This document shows positions 38,061-51,183 of a stretch of 64,000 bases of DNA, in pieces. The first letter of the stretch is position 1. Each line of letters begins with the position of its first letter. The translations under genes and the position numbers were made by a program. Origin of the DNA: Sphagnum compactum (taxonomy: Eukaryota; Bryophyta; Sphagnopsida; Sphagnales); the NCBI GenBank assembly GCA_965153455.1, contig OZ234500.1:15437579-15501578 (forward strand), read 5' to 3'. The notes under the pieces were generated by a model. The model did no database searches and was not told where the DNA came from. It saw only the letters and a program-made list of their open reading frames with translations.

Positions 38061-39559
38061 TTCAACGGACACCCTCTTCCACAAGGCAAGCTCGCAGTTC
38101 TGTACGACAAGAACAAGCTGGAGGTCTCAGGATATGCTGCTACTCTTGCAGACCTTTCAGGAGAGAGTGTGTATTTGGTCCCTTGCTACGCCGACGATCT
38201 CGATCCAAAGGTAAGTGAACTCGTTTTTTTCTGGGTTTAGAGTTTAGGGTTCACCATTTGCTTAGAAAACGCAAGGGTGTAATTGTTCTGGACTTCAAGG
38301 AATGCAGGATGATGCATGGAAGAAAGAGAGAAATCTCCGGGAAAAAATTCTCCAAGTGCGATGACTCTAACTTATTCTATACTTGTTGGATGCAAAGGTA
38401 AGATGCCGAGAAGATGGAGTCCAGGAAATCTGCTGTTTCCTCTGCAATGTATGCATGACTCCTCCTTTGTGTGTTCCTTCAAATCAAATCTGTACACAAT
38501 TCCAAAAGCAAAGTCCAGTAGGGTTTGATGATTGTGCAGGCACTGATTGGAAACAAAGGCTGGTGTTCCATGAGTCAGAGTGGCAAATTGTATCATGTAG
38601 GAACAATACCAAATCTCAAAGGAAACATCTATGCTGCAGATCTGAGGGTCATGATCGGATCTTCACCCCAAGATTTCTTTCCAGTTGCTATCTATGCTTG
38701 TCAAGCACGCCTCCCATTGGCAGAAAAGCTTGATGCAGGCACAAGTTCTTGGGATATGCTTGGCACAAACCTGTCATTCAAGGTGATCTCCTCATACCTG
38801 AGGCATACCTTATACAATGGTCTTTGGCAAATGGCACCACATTCTTAGTTCAGAGAAGAATTCCCCTAAATGCAATACATGGAAGGTTTCAGTCTCTTTC
38901 CTTCATTTTTTAGAGACAAGTTCAATTTTGGTACAGGGTAGAGGATTTTATTCCCTTTTGCTGCTCTTTTGCAGCTATTGGATGGTTAGTGGGGAAGTGA
39001 GACAGAGTGATTGCTGCCTGATGGACAGCTAAGATTTCAACCAGATTGGTGTTGGTGTGGATGATTTGATAGAGGCATACATGCAGGTGTGACCAACATA
39101 GATGCAGCTTGCTATTGGGTTGGAGTAAAATACTGCTTTCCCCTTCTTGATCAAATTCATGTTTTTATCTTTCAGCAAATTTTTAATTTCAGGTTCCAAG
39201 ATGATGTCACAAAGGAGATCGTATTCAGCTGAGTGAATTTAAGAACCCAAAATGTGTTTCCAGTTCTGATATGCAAGTCAGGCTTTTGAATTTCACTAAA
39301 GAGGTGTAACATGTTTGGCTTCTGCTCACAGGGCCAGTTTGGGATGAAGCTCGTCCAGTCTCTCAATCCAGACCCAAAGTTGCTTCCAGAACTATACCCA
39401 ACCCAGCTCAACCCACCTCTACTCCCTGTAGAGCTGCCCCAGATGTTGCATGTTCCCAATTGCACTGCTGCACAAGTATTCCCCTTGATAGAGACTGAAG
39501 AGGACAGATTAGCAAAGGAGATGGAAGAAGAAGTCGTCAGATCTCAACCACGGGTATGA
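38061..39559 (+). pseudogene. Coding-like, possibly decaying multi-exon gene, family not recognised
   Basis: Several splice-bounded open segments lie in order. 38061-38210 contains [20 protein letters not shown] and [15 protein letters not shown], then a GTAAGT donor. 38540-38782 contains GNKGWCSMSQSGKLYHVG and TSSWDMLGTNLSF, after a CAG and before GTGATC. About 39034-39086 contains IGVGVDDLIEAYMQ before GTGTGA. 39332-39559 follows CACAG and is open in two frames, one ending EEDRLAKEMEEEVV. The intervening candidate exon at about 38309 (DDAWKKERNLREKIL) hits TGA before its donor, and upstream of 38061 the frame is closed by TGA. I could not join the segments into one ORF, so it is either broken or spliced in a way I cannot see. 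I name no function. Confidence 0.35.
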
Positions 39560-41748
39560 ACTAAAACTTCCAGCTTCCAATTTTCATCAAGGAGAGCAGA
39601 ATTGCATCCAGATATTTGTCAGATTAACAAACCTCATAATAAAAATGTACACAGGTATATTACTTCTTGTTAATATGTCAAACCTTCATGAACTCCTGAT
39701 TCACTCTCTACACTAATGTCATAACAACACTTAGGCTCATTGATGACAATTTGTTGAAGAAAAAAAAGTGTATTTAAATCAACCGTACACCAGCCTGACT
39801 TTTGTTTGACTAAACTGAAGCACTCCAGTCTGCAGAAGAAACAATTGTAGGCTTGCCCACCTCTTGCAGCATATCTTGACTATAGTCTGCATGCGTTGAG
39901 GAACTAACAAAGGCTTCTTCTATGGGATAGCACCTGCACAGCTGTTCATTTAAAAAAAAAACATCCTTGAAGCTGTTCATTTCACACATAAACGATGGAG
40001 CAGATTTTTGCAAGCATGTTTCCAAGATGCAGCATCATGTAAGTTCATCGAGACCCATTGCTGTTGTTTAGTAGCAAGTTGTGCAAATCCTGCCACTTAT
40101 AGGATCTGTTTCATGATGAAACCTTGCTAACATTTTACCTTACGTTTTCTCTTCTCAAATCAGAGGAATTTAAATACTCCCCTTCATTTTGATGTACAAA
40201 GTCCTTGTTATGATATCTTTCTCACACTGCCCAGATTTGCAGAAAGTGTCCACAAGTGAAAAAAAGCTATCAAACTGTAAATCCTCCACATTTCCTTTTC
40301 CAAAGCTTTAAAACATGTTGCTAGGATGATGTATAGTACTCATGAGTGAGGATCTCATTTTTAGTGATGAAGAACAAAGGTTAGTAGGCCTTGATTTCGT
40401 CAAGAGAAGTGATGACTGATCCAACTAACTATTAACTAATAGCGGGATTCTAGAACTAACCTTCATCTAAGGGATGATAAGGACACCATTGAGGGCCAGT
40501 GATGAATATTTCCAACTTCTTTTACTTGGACTCTCTGTTATGTATTAGTTGAAGCATGAGTACTAAACATCCAGTATAGACAGTGATGTCCTATAGATGT
40601 CAACCTCCTTTACCATCCCAAAGTTTGGGCATTGCCACCTTATATATTTGGTGTCACATTACTAATTTTGCGTAATAGCTTGAAAATACCTCGAAAATAG
40701 CTCTCACTAGATGGTTGGAGCTTAAATGTTGTTCAAACCAAATCTGTCGCCTCACCAATTTCTCTTGTAGTCATGCAGGTGGACATTTGAACTCCTGCTA
40801 CTCCTGCTTCAGTTTTTTGTACTTCAAGAAATCAGAGCAAGAAAGGAAGGAAAATGGAACCAACTCAGTGACAAAGTACGTTTCTGAATTTGTCCCACCA
40901 TTGACGTTTGGGTGCTTGAGTAGTGCTACCTACTCAGCTTCGGCGTGAAAGGTCTATTTTTCTCTTTTGTTTTGATAATGCACCTCACTTTTCATTTGGT
41001 ATTTTATTTTATTTGAAAACTTAAAAAAGAAGTTAATAGATTCTACATCAGGTTCCAGTAGGTAGTCAACAAATGCATAAGGATGCTTAAATGAATTCCC
41101 AATCGTATTCCATTTAAAACCTGATGTAGAAACTAATGAGACATCTCCCTCCCAGCATCAAGAGACATCTCTAGTGTGATAAAATGCAATGTTGCTCAAC
41201 TTTTACTAAATGATGTCAGTCGCTTGGAACTAAAACACTCAATAACCTAATTTTTTCATTAGACATAAAGTTCCCTCCTTTCCCTCCTTCAACATGATTC
41301 TCACAGCAATAAAAGAACTGACTTGGACATGTTTTTCTAAAACATGCTCAGGAGTTTTGTGCTTAACTTGAAGCGAAAAAAGGACAATCTCAACACATGT
41401 CAAAGGTCAGCTGCAAAGATTGATAATTGGCTTTCAAACCTAAGCTGCCAAAAGATTGATACTTGGTTTGTCATCATTTTTACCCTGTTAACTTGAAACA
41501 TGAAGCTAAAAGCAAGCAACAAAGAGAAAGGAAATCGTATGTTGACAGATGCAGAAAGTGAATCAAAAGTAACAAGCGAACCAAAGTTGAAGCATAGATA
41601 CTCTCAAATAGGAAGTGCTCTAAAAATCAAGGTAAGGAGCCCTCAAAGAGTGAAAGAAAAACCATATATTGTGTAAGGAAGACACCATGAAATACAGAAT
41701 TTACAACCCAGTCACAAGTGATGCGGATACATGTACAATTATGGAGCG
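39560..41748. other. Gene-free spacer downstream of ING2
   Basis: I see nothing convincing here. The part adjoining 41749 is likely to include the ING2 3' untranslated region, transcribed leftward. Short ORFs have no recognisable composition. Confidence 0.6.
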
Positions 41749-44229
41749 TTACAAAGGGGGCTCCAAGAGACCCCTTCGCTGCAATGCCCTGCATGTCAGG
41801 CAATACCATTTCCCCTTGAATCCTATCTCCGAGCTTAAGCCAACACACTGGTAATGAAACCACTCCCCTCCTTTACACTGTACCACAGCCCACCAGCCTG
41901 CTTGTTACTCAACATAGACTCTTATCAAGGGTTGTTGTCTAACAATGAAGGAGCCCACACACCCCTCAAGATTGACAATGTTGACAGTGCCCTAGCCTCT
42001 AATTTTTTGAAAATACTTATGCAGTAACCAGCAAACTACTCAAGAGACATTTGCCATGACAAATAATCAAAAATAGTGGAACCATGACTCTTATGAGATC
42101 TGAACAAATACATGGCTTTGAAACCAACAAAAGCAAAAGAGAACGATGAGTTATAGGCGGCCACATTGGTTGCCTGAAGCATTCAAAAGCACTTACTTCC
42201 TCATTGTCGCATGCAATCATGTCCCCAAATGAGACCTGCACCACAAAATCCCATAGTGAGACAATTCAGTTCCCCCAATTCATCTCCGATGCTCCACTTA
42301 CAAATAGTTGGACCCAGTTAATTAGTTCAATGTGAATGTCTATATATTCTAACCGAAGGCTCTGGTTGACCTTGAAACTTGAAAACCGATGCATATAGTT
42401 TGCCCAAAAGGGGTCAAACTCCTAGATTACCTAAACTGCTCAAATTAAATCAAACTTGCAGTAAGGTTTCAGTGCATGTTACATGAGACAAAAGCTTCAA
42501 ACTGCAGTAGTTTGGAGTAGAAGGGAATACTTGTGTGTCCATTCAACAGAATGCATGTGGCAACTTATTGTGGCTTCAAACTAGCACTAGTGTTCAAAAA
42601 CTGACATCCTAAAAGGCTTTGGTTCTCTTCAACTGATGGAAAAATCGCAAATGCAAATGCAAACTAAAAGAAGTTGGCTCTCAGATAAACTGCACATGTG
42701 AAGTAAGACCCATCCTTGCAATCGATCAATAAAGACCTATTCATTGAGCAGGGGTAACCTGGCCACAGATGCAGTAAGTGGGTTCATCAGGGTCTATAGG
42801 CTGGTCAATATCAGTTGGTGGTGGGAGGCTCTTTTTTCTGTGACTGCCAGGTGGTGGCATCAACTCACTGTCGCGATCTCGCTCTCTTTCACGATCCCTT
42901 TCCTTCTCAAGGCTTCGCTCCCTGTCCAACCTAGAGTCAATCCGCTTCCCCAATGGGGTAAAAAAAAGGGCTTTTCTCTTGTCATCTCTTGTTGCTGATA
43001 GTAAGATTGCTGGCTCATCCTGAGGGATTTTTCCTTCTGCCACAACCATCAACACTTCAGGTGCATGCTCATACAGATGAACAAAAGACATGCAAGTTGA
43101 AGCACAAAAGGTAACTGAAATCCACCATGCAGCTTATATCCACATCAATGTTTACCTCAAGGCAACTTGTCAGCATGAAGAAAGAACAATGACAGGCCCC
43201 CAACAACTGGATAACAAAACTTAGATTCCAAGCAAATGGTAGATATACCTTGCTTCAAATCCTCAGCAAAGCTGATCAGATCCTCATCTAGCCGCTTCAC
43301 ATGACTGTCAATCTGTTTACAACAATATACTGTGAGGAGCAAAAAGAGAAAAAATTCTTACAGTGTACAGAAGGATTACTTGGTTAAAGAGGTTCAACAA
43401 AGAAACACAGTAAGTCATGAAAGAGAAAAAACAATGGAACAGGAGGAGGAAAAAAAAAGGATTGCTTAAAAAAGAGATGGTGATGAGGTGGCCACCAGGT
43501 CAAAAACCTGCTGCGCAAGCAGCACTTTTTCAGTGCACAGGCGTAAGGCATTGGTTTGATTGCTCTCAATCACCTGCCGCAATTTATCTACAGTCTCATC
43601 TACCTCTGGTCCCTCCCTCTTTTTCATCAAGCAAATCTTCACTTGCTCCCTCAACTGTGCCACCATATCTGCCACAAACACAGCATCTCAAGAACCATAC
43701 TCATCTGAACTACAAGGCACTTGAAATATTCATATGTTCTCAAACCTTGACTCAGGTAATTACATAAGAATTCAGTCATCTGACTCAAAAGAGAGAGAAA
43801 GAAGTACTTTGAGATCGCTCATCAAGCTCTCGCATAGTGGACAGGAGCCTTTGAAGCTCTGCAGGAAGAGAGCTTGAATCTGCAAATTCCCCACCCACAT
43901 ATTATCCTGCTTTGACATCGAATGAGAGTCCTCTTCAGCCTTTCTTCTGTTCCAATGCAAACCTTAATTAACCTCTTGGGCAAAACAGGGTCCTGCTGAT
44001 TGACATCACATGCCTCCTCGTGGAATCTTGCATCATAGTACGGTACATGTTGTACAGTACCCATGATGCAAAGAAGAGACTCTCAGTCATGATAGCTTTG
44101 GCTAGGATTGAAGTTTAATGAATTTTTTTGGGGTTTTGAGATGAATGACACACAGAAGCACTTTCATGAAACGATGGGCTTACACTCAAGGTAGTCATCA
44201 ACAAATACGCCTGTCCTGGTTGAGGCCAT
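41749..44229 (-). CDS. ING2: ING2-type inhibitor-of-growth protein with PHD finger, seven exons
   Basis: Exons in transcript order: 44229-44184, 43879-43808, 43668-43496, 43312-43249, 43036-42759, 42235-42197 and 41877-41749. All are GT-AG and in frame, giving 266 residues. The start [16 protein letters not shown] matches the conserved ING2 opening. An ING helical domain follows ([52 protein letters not shown]). Then come an Arg/Asp/Glu-rich linker (about 155-185), the motif ELMPPPGS, and a PHD finger with ligands C207, C209, C220, C225, H232, C235, C250 and C253. ING PHD fingers bind H3K4me3 and the N-terminal domain docks to histone acetyltransferase complexes, so a nuclear chromatin reader is expected. 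The 39-base sixth exon ([13 protein letters not shown]) and the first exon (15 codons) are short but supported by exact splice sites and family conservation. Confidence 0.93.
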
Positions 44230-46814
44230 TAAGCCCCCCTCACTAACGTCTTCTTCTCAGACCAAGTGTGGTTGCACCTTGCTGCCATGTGCAATTCCAC
44301 TCTTCCCACTATGCAAATTACACTATGGGAGATGCATCTGCACATTCATTGAACCAAAGATAGAAAGAAGGTTAGAACATTCATTCAGGAAAAAGAACAA
44401 AAACCATGCCATGACATCTTATACCCTGGAAACTGAGTTTATGACACCTTAAAGGGTGTCTGAGAACTAAGGTCAATAGCTACACTCACATGCAGTTGAA
44501 GTTAACAGCTGGGTCTCCAGGGTAAAAAGAAAACCTGCATACAGTTGAAGTATAGCATCCAAAACTAGAGGTGGGGACTTGAGCAGCCAAACTACACTTT
44601 CACAGGTGCTATGAAACAAAGTGCACTGAGACTAAAACAGACCTGTAAACATTGCAACATCAGGGTGCTAGTGAAATGGTTAATTTCAGTACACAACCAT
44701 GATTGTAGAGACAGGAATGCATGGAGGAAAACTCACAGTGACACTGATCTATAATTCAGGTCCAAGCCTTACTTATGGGAATATGAATAGCACAGAATTT
44801 TTCAGTAACTCAAACCCAGCAATTGGCATCATTAGACAGTATCCATTCTTGCAACACACCAAATTTGAAGCCTCATCTTGCAGACACATATGTATACTCT
44901 TACTTTGGATGTGAGTCAAAACTTAGGTCAAATGATGAGCATTGAAAATTCAAACAAAGAGCATGGCTTTCTCATCATCAGCATATTAGACATTGCAATT
45001 CAGTATAACACACTGTATTCAGTATCGCAAACAAAAATGAATTGAGCAATGAATCGTTGTGCAAAATCTGAAATCATTTCTCAAAACCTTGGTTGGAGAA
45101 ACCTTCTCCATAAGTCATAGGCAATCATTCTAAACTAGAAATTGCAGGAAGTTTTGCTAATGAGCCAGAGTATGTAGTGACCTAAAAATTCAGTGACAAT
45201 AATCTGTGAGCAGAATTCCTTCTCATCGTATTCAGCTGGACATTGTCAAAGGAAGCACAATAGGCTCTCGAATATCTGACAAAATGATAAAACAGTGCAC
45301 AAAAACCCTAAACCCTAAATTTCGCATCAATATCCACATTCCATCCACCCGAAAGATGAAGCAAGAGCTCCAAGAAAAACCAGACAATTCATAGCAATAA
45401 TGGATGTTCGCGTCTCAGCTGAATGACCCCACCCATCGATGTGACGGAAGCTCTGAAGGAATACTGGCTTCTAGCAAAGTGCTACCGTGAGAAAATTACA
45501 TACAAGAAAATTTCAGAGGTAGGAGGAAAAAAGGTGCACATTTGAAACGTTGTTTGCTTGAAGGACATCGTCGTCTTTGGTGGGACAGAAACATGACATG
45601 AAGAAGGAAGGTCTGGAGAAGCACAAACCTGGTCGGAAACCGTCCCCAAAAATCCGTTTTACAAGAGAAATGAGTCAAATAAAAGAGAGAAACGGAGCCC
45701 CAGCGACCTTTTGTGCACGCAAACTCAGCCTCTCTAATTGCGCAGACGCGATCCGGGGACAATACAGGCACGAATCTGGCCGTGTGCAGAGAACAAACGA
45801 AAGCGCAAGCCCCGAGACACGAAGAAACACACTGCAACGCTGCAGCAATCCCCAAACGTGGATGGATGCAAATCCCCAAACTCATTACTTCAATGTAACG
45901 AAAAGGTCGGTTTTCATCTTATTTTGCATCCATTTTCCCGCTCTTTTTGTAAATTTTAAAGTGGAACTAAGTTCGGGAACCAGGGGTTCAAATCTCACCC
46001 GTTCACGAACGAAATACGAAACAGAAAGAGAACCAGAGTTAGATCTCATCCATCGAAGGATCGAACTAGGAATCAGAGCAAGAGCAGTGGACAGAATGCC
46101 TCCTCCACAGGAGATGGAATTCGTCCATTATCCGACCTATATGAGATGAAATCTGTCCAAACTTGAAGGTCTCTCGTCGTCATCACGCCATGGACATTCA
46201 TTGCACACAGTGACACAAAACGTTGCAAAATTGTTGCAATTGGTGCACAAAGCAAAGCAAAGCAAAGTAAACAGGTGTGGGTTTCATGACAGGAGAATGG
46301 CAGGAGAGCCATTCTTCTGCTGACTTTTATTTGCGCCAACACCAAACTACCAACACTAAATCACAAGAATCCAATTTCTGTGAATACTACTACTACACAT
46401 GCCCGAGTCTTGAAGCTATTTCACTGGTGTTACATTGGTGCAATAATTACTCTCAGAACACGAATTTGTGTTCTTTTGAGTACCTATCAAGGATGGCAAA
46501 AGTGCCTCTGCATATCTCCACTATCATGAATCAAAAGAATGTTGGGCTATGGTACAAATTGACCAACTGCAGATGAGATGTATCCAGCAGTCTCTTACTT
46601 ACAGCAAGGTCATTGACTGGACCCACACTGACTGACGTCCTCCAGCTTGATCTCTTGATCTCCTTGTGACATCTATCTGTGAACTTTGTCCAAAACGGAA
46701 CTGGTCCTCATCCATTCTGTCAAACTATGAAGAGAAGAGACCTTTTCTAAAATCCCTAACAATCATTCTCACAGATCATAACATCTGCTGTGCTCAAACC
46801 ACAATCCCTACTCT
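44230..46814. other. Spacer between ING2 start and CSLD end
   Basis: This interval should hold the ING2 promoter and leader on the right of 44229 and the CSLD 3' untranslated region on the left of 46815. A short telomere-type motif, AAACCCTAAACCCTAAA, lies at about 45303-45320. The longest ORF (45577-46149, plus strand) has no recognisable domain and is not called as a gene. Confidence 0.6.
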
Positions 46815-49800
46815 TTAGAAGAACTGGAATGCGGTGCGTGTGCCGGTAACACTGCCTGCTGGAGGGCTGATGTAGACAAACATAAGAGAGATGATGACAG
46901 CTATCAGGCCTGACCAGACATATATTATTGTTGGTATGCGGCCCCCCTTTCCCATGAGGCCCTTGGCAAAGGGGTAAAGATGAAAAAGTACCCAGAGACT
47001 GAAGAAGACACTGCCTAGAAGTTTACTCCATTGCGGAATCTCACTATAGATTTGTCGAGAAGAGCCAATAGCTATGGCGATCAAGTTGGTAAGGATGATG
47101 CTGATGGGAGGTATCATGAGAGAAGACCACTTCACCACATAGAGGTCAGCATAGATGTCGCCCTCCTCTTCTGCCCCTGACTTTGAAGTAAGTGTGAAGG
47201 AGATGTTGACTCCAGCAATGACCTTCAACAGACCTTGGAAAACAGCTGCAAGATGAGAGCTTGTGCCACCAATGACCCAAAACTGTTCATTTCTCCACCA
47301 CTCTTCTAATGTGATGCCTGACCACTTCACCTCAAGAAGTGCAAGCATGCACAGTGTGAGGGTGATTGTGAGGAGGTAGACCAAGAAGGCAAGATTGAGT
47401 TGCTGTACAATGAACTGATTGCTGATTAGTGAGAATGCTGGAAGGAAGCAGTAAACAAGTAGAAATATTGACGTGAAAGGATAGATGCCGACATTTAGGT
47501 AGGCAACACGCTGCAAAAACTTCATCCGTGGACTTGCAAAAAGTGCATTGTTGCGAGAGAAAAAGATTTCAACTGACCCGGTTGCCCACCTCAGGACCTG
47601 CAAAGTCATATGTGAAAAAGTTGATTTAGCCAGAGTGCTTCAGGATACCAACAAGAGGAAGCCTGACTTCTCTAATTAACTGGACAACAATCATTTGTAT
47701 GCTTGGCATGGGCAAAAACATCACTGTTGTGATACATCTTTTGTCTACTGTTCTTGCCACAGGATTCATGATAAGTGCTCGTCATGTGAAGCATTTTAGA
47801 CCCCTCTAATGATACCCCTTTAATGATTAAGATGATTGAGACTTTGCAAAGGATTCACTCTGACATGACCATCAAACTGTGCATCTAGACATGAAAGAAG
47901 GAGAAACATTCTCACCTGATGCAAACGGTCTGTAAGATTAATGGGTGCAGTTCCACGGAAGGCATCAAGCTTGGTAACACAGTAGATGGATCGCCAGCCT
48001 CGATTGTGCATGCGAAACCCTGTCACCACATCCTCTGTGACTGAACCATAGATCCACCCCACACGCTTGCCCCACTCTGTCTTCTCCTCATAGGTGCAAG
48101 AAATTACATTGATGGCTTCCGCCACTGTGCTGGCGTCAAGCGGCTCCCGTGCCACTGTGAGTGCACCAGCTGGGCGCCCATTTAAAACCCCTGTATCTGC
48201 AAGGGGGCAGCCTTGTTTTTCTGCAACAGGAATTGATGCAGCAAAACTCGTAGAATCACCATAGCGTTTGGGCAACAGCATAGATTCAATATCATCCTCT
48301 TCATCACTCGTCCCTCCAGTAAAGTCTGTAGCCTTAACTTCCTGCTTTAGTATCTTGCTCTTCTTCTTCCCACGACAGCAGAGGTAATCCCAACATCCCG
48401 GGTGTTCTGTGTGCTGAGGGGGGTCTAATCCATATAGTGCAGTTCTGCGAAACACACATCCAGTGCCCACATAGAAAGGGCCCTGCAGCCCATCAAGTGC
48501 CCTCATGTTCACATCAAAGAAGACAGTGTTATGGTTTGCATATCTATCATTTGGATCGACTCCTTCAAAGCGCTGAGGAAATTGAACATAGCAGATGCGG
48601 TCTCCACCTCTGTCCATGAAAAAGCACATTGCTTCTCTCAAAGCTTCGGAATTGTAAATATAGTGGTCACAGTCCAGATTAAGGATGAAGGCTCCATTGG
48701 ACATGATGGCACTTGTACGCACCATTGCATTCATGGCCCCTGCTTTTTTGTTGTGGTCATAGCCAGGACGCTTCTCACGAGATACATAGACCAACATAGG
48801 TAAGCGAATGTCAATGTCTGTTGTGTCAATCAGATTCTCTTCATCTGCACTCCCCATCAGAGGTTCACTACTGGGAGGAGCCAATACTACCTGCATTTCC
48901 ATCACCAGCATCATGGTGTCAGGACAGAAGACTGATAACATTTGCTTCACTCATACATCAATGACTACTGGATCTGGGAATGTTTCTTCAGATTGCAAGC
49001 TTGAAAACAGATGCGGGCAAGAGGAGATATACACAAGAATTGAGGAAAAAAAACAAAACCAGCTCATGGAGGCCCAAAGACGCTTAAGATTAGACAGGGG
49101 AGGCAAGAGAGACCACAACTTCAGAATTTTCAATACCTGTATGATGGCTGCATGGTCTCCACGTGCATGCTCCTTGCCTGGACTAGCCCAAGTACCTGGC
49201 CAGTGGGTTCCATCAGCCATCCAAGTGGCCTTCTGCACTTTTACAGCCTCATAGAGATCTGTCCCCTTCTCAATTTCATTGTATTTAGAATGCATCTCCT
49301 CTTTGGCATTGTACGCATTAGAACGGCGCTGGATAACGTCAGGCAGTCCATTGATGCGAACCTTGTACTCATCGTACGCTCGCTTGACACGGCGTCGATC
49401 CTTCACAAAATCAGAACTCATCTTGTTTTTGGTGGGATCTCCTCGCAGCAGAAAGTAAGTTTCTGGGTTGCGAGGCTCAATGATGTGTTTGCGACAAAAT
49501 GGCACCCACACCCGTGCAAAGCTTGCTGCCTCAGCTAGTGCCTCAAATGTCAAAAGTGCTCCACCATCATCTGACAAGTAACAAGAGAGTTTCTCCAAGG
49601 GGTAATCTGCCGCAAGAATAGAGAGGATGGTGTTGCAGGTAGTCAGTGGAGGCTCTTTTTCAGGGTCAGCTGTTGAGACTAAAACATCCATTCCAGGTAA
49701 ATCTGATCTCCCCAAGGGATTCTGGGGACTTGGTCTTTCGAATTTCTCCTTGAGCACTTGTAAATCAGTCATTCGGTTCATGGGGAATAGTTTCGGCAGT

Positions 49801-51085
49801 TGATCAAGAACCCATGAAATCGCAAACCAGATTTCACATACCACCGACATTCCCCATAGCCACATTGCATCAGTGTTAGGGTTTCTCACTCTCCATGCCA
49901 GGAAGAACGCCAGCACAACCATCCGAATCAAGACCAGCAATCTGCACAATACATAAACAGACCATCCTTCTTTAGACAAGTGAACAAAACAGAGGAGGAG
50001 AAATGAGAAGATGGTCCAGTACCAATACCAGCCACTATGCCTGATTGAACACAGAATTTTTTCAACATTGAACTTTCAGCAGAACCAGTTCAATCTGTGG
50101 AAAACTTCAGGGGAGCCTGGTAGGGGAAGGCTTCATTCAGGCTTGAAGGATTGAAGGATATAGAAAACTCTTAAGCTAGTAAGGAAGAGAGAAAGTCGTA
50201 CCTATAAGGACTGAGGATGCCTGCGGAGACATGCGCCTTGCGAGACAGAGGCCTTCTTGACCTGTCGTTGAAATCCGGCTGCGCACCGATGCCTGTGTTG
50301 TTCCCTCCGGCATACCCATCCTCCTTGGGCCAAACGGCATTGCCATAGCCGTAAGTACCTTTGGTAGCGTACAGCCAGCGGGAATGATCGAAGTCCAGTG
50401 ACTTGCTGCTCTTGAGACTTTTGGTTTTCAGAAGCGACAAGCGGCGTTCCATCTTGTTGCTATCAATCCCAGCGGGAAGTGGCAATGCTCGGGGCTGTGC
50501 AGCATCCCTGGGGCTCTCGTCGCCACTGCTGCTACTGCTCCTGTATTGGTCCTTGCATCCCGGACACTTGCCCGAAGTCTTCAGAGCATCTACGTGACAC
50601 TGGTGACAGATTTTGTAGCCGCAATCGCAAGGGAGCATACTCTCTCCCCGTTCTTCTTGCATGGCATTCCTGTTGCATCCTTCCACGGAACACATGAAGC
50701 CACGAGCAGATGCCAGTTGCGGATTGCCGGCTTCTTCTGTCTCCATCATCATCATAGCGCTCGAGACGACGAATTGCTGCTGCTCGGCTTCTGTTGCAGT
50801 CTCAGGATCCATGGAACGCACAGTTGCGGTTGCGGACATCGGTTGGCGGTCAGGCGAAGCAGGGATATGCACCGTATACGTAATGGACTCCGTCAAGCTC
50901 ATCTCATCTTCGATGCTGCTGCTGTCCTCCTTGTGCGACACAGCAGAGACGTACGACGCAGTTAACGTTTTCCGCGACTGCCTGGTGGAGGAAGGCGAAT
51001 TCATGATCTTCTCCTTCGACAAGCTCCTAAACGACCGAGCCCCTGATATAGACAACATTGACGACGACGGAGACGACGCCGCCAT
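46815..51085 (-). CDS. CSLD: Cellulose synthase-like D glycosyltransferase, four exons
   Basis: Exons in transcript order: 51085-50202, 49941-49137, 48890-47916 and 47597-46815. All are GT-AG and in frame, giving 1148 residues, typical of CSLD. A Ser-rich N terminus precedes a RING-like zinc finger (C132 to C177: [21 protein letters not shown]). Two transmembrane segments follow (about 297-313 and 320-342). The GT2 catalytic domain has DDGG (419-422), DCDH (636-639), TED (848-850) and Q888-VLRW. Six further membrane segments lie in the C-terminal 260 residues, which end ...[12 protein letters not shown] enzymes are plasma-membrane or cell-plate beta-glucan synthases acting in tip growth and cytokinesis. 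The start is the first ATG downstream of the GA tract: the reading frame stays open further upstream but only with GTG. An acidic, CSLD-typical insert (about 765-790, [13 protein letters not shown]) is present. All catalytic residues are intact. Confidence 0.96.
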
Positions 51086-51150
51086 CGCTGCCGCTACTAC
51101 TACTACTACTACTACTACTCTATCCTCCTCCTGTCGCAAATCAGTGTGGA

Positions 51151-51152
<2 letters not shown>

Positions 51153-51180
<28 letters not shown>
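51153..51180 (-). repeat. (GA)14 microsatellite in the CSLD leader
   Basis: Written CT on the plus strand and GA on the CSLD sense strand, this tract lies about 70 bp upstream of the CSLD ATG. A (GTA)n run directly precedes the ATG. The tract is probably in the 5' untranslated region. Confidence 0.85.

Positions 51181-51181
<1 letters not shown>

Positions 51182-51183
<2 letters not shown>

Noticed and set aside
37709-38116. 135-codon minus-strand ORF
   Set aside because: It lies antisense to the coding-like tract and has no recognisable domain or splice context.
45577-46149. 190-codon plus-strand ORF between ING2 and CSLD
   Set aside because: Composition is Arg-rich and unlike the real genes here, no domain is visible, and it overlaps the likely ING2 upstream region. 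Open by chance is more likely.
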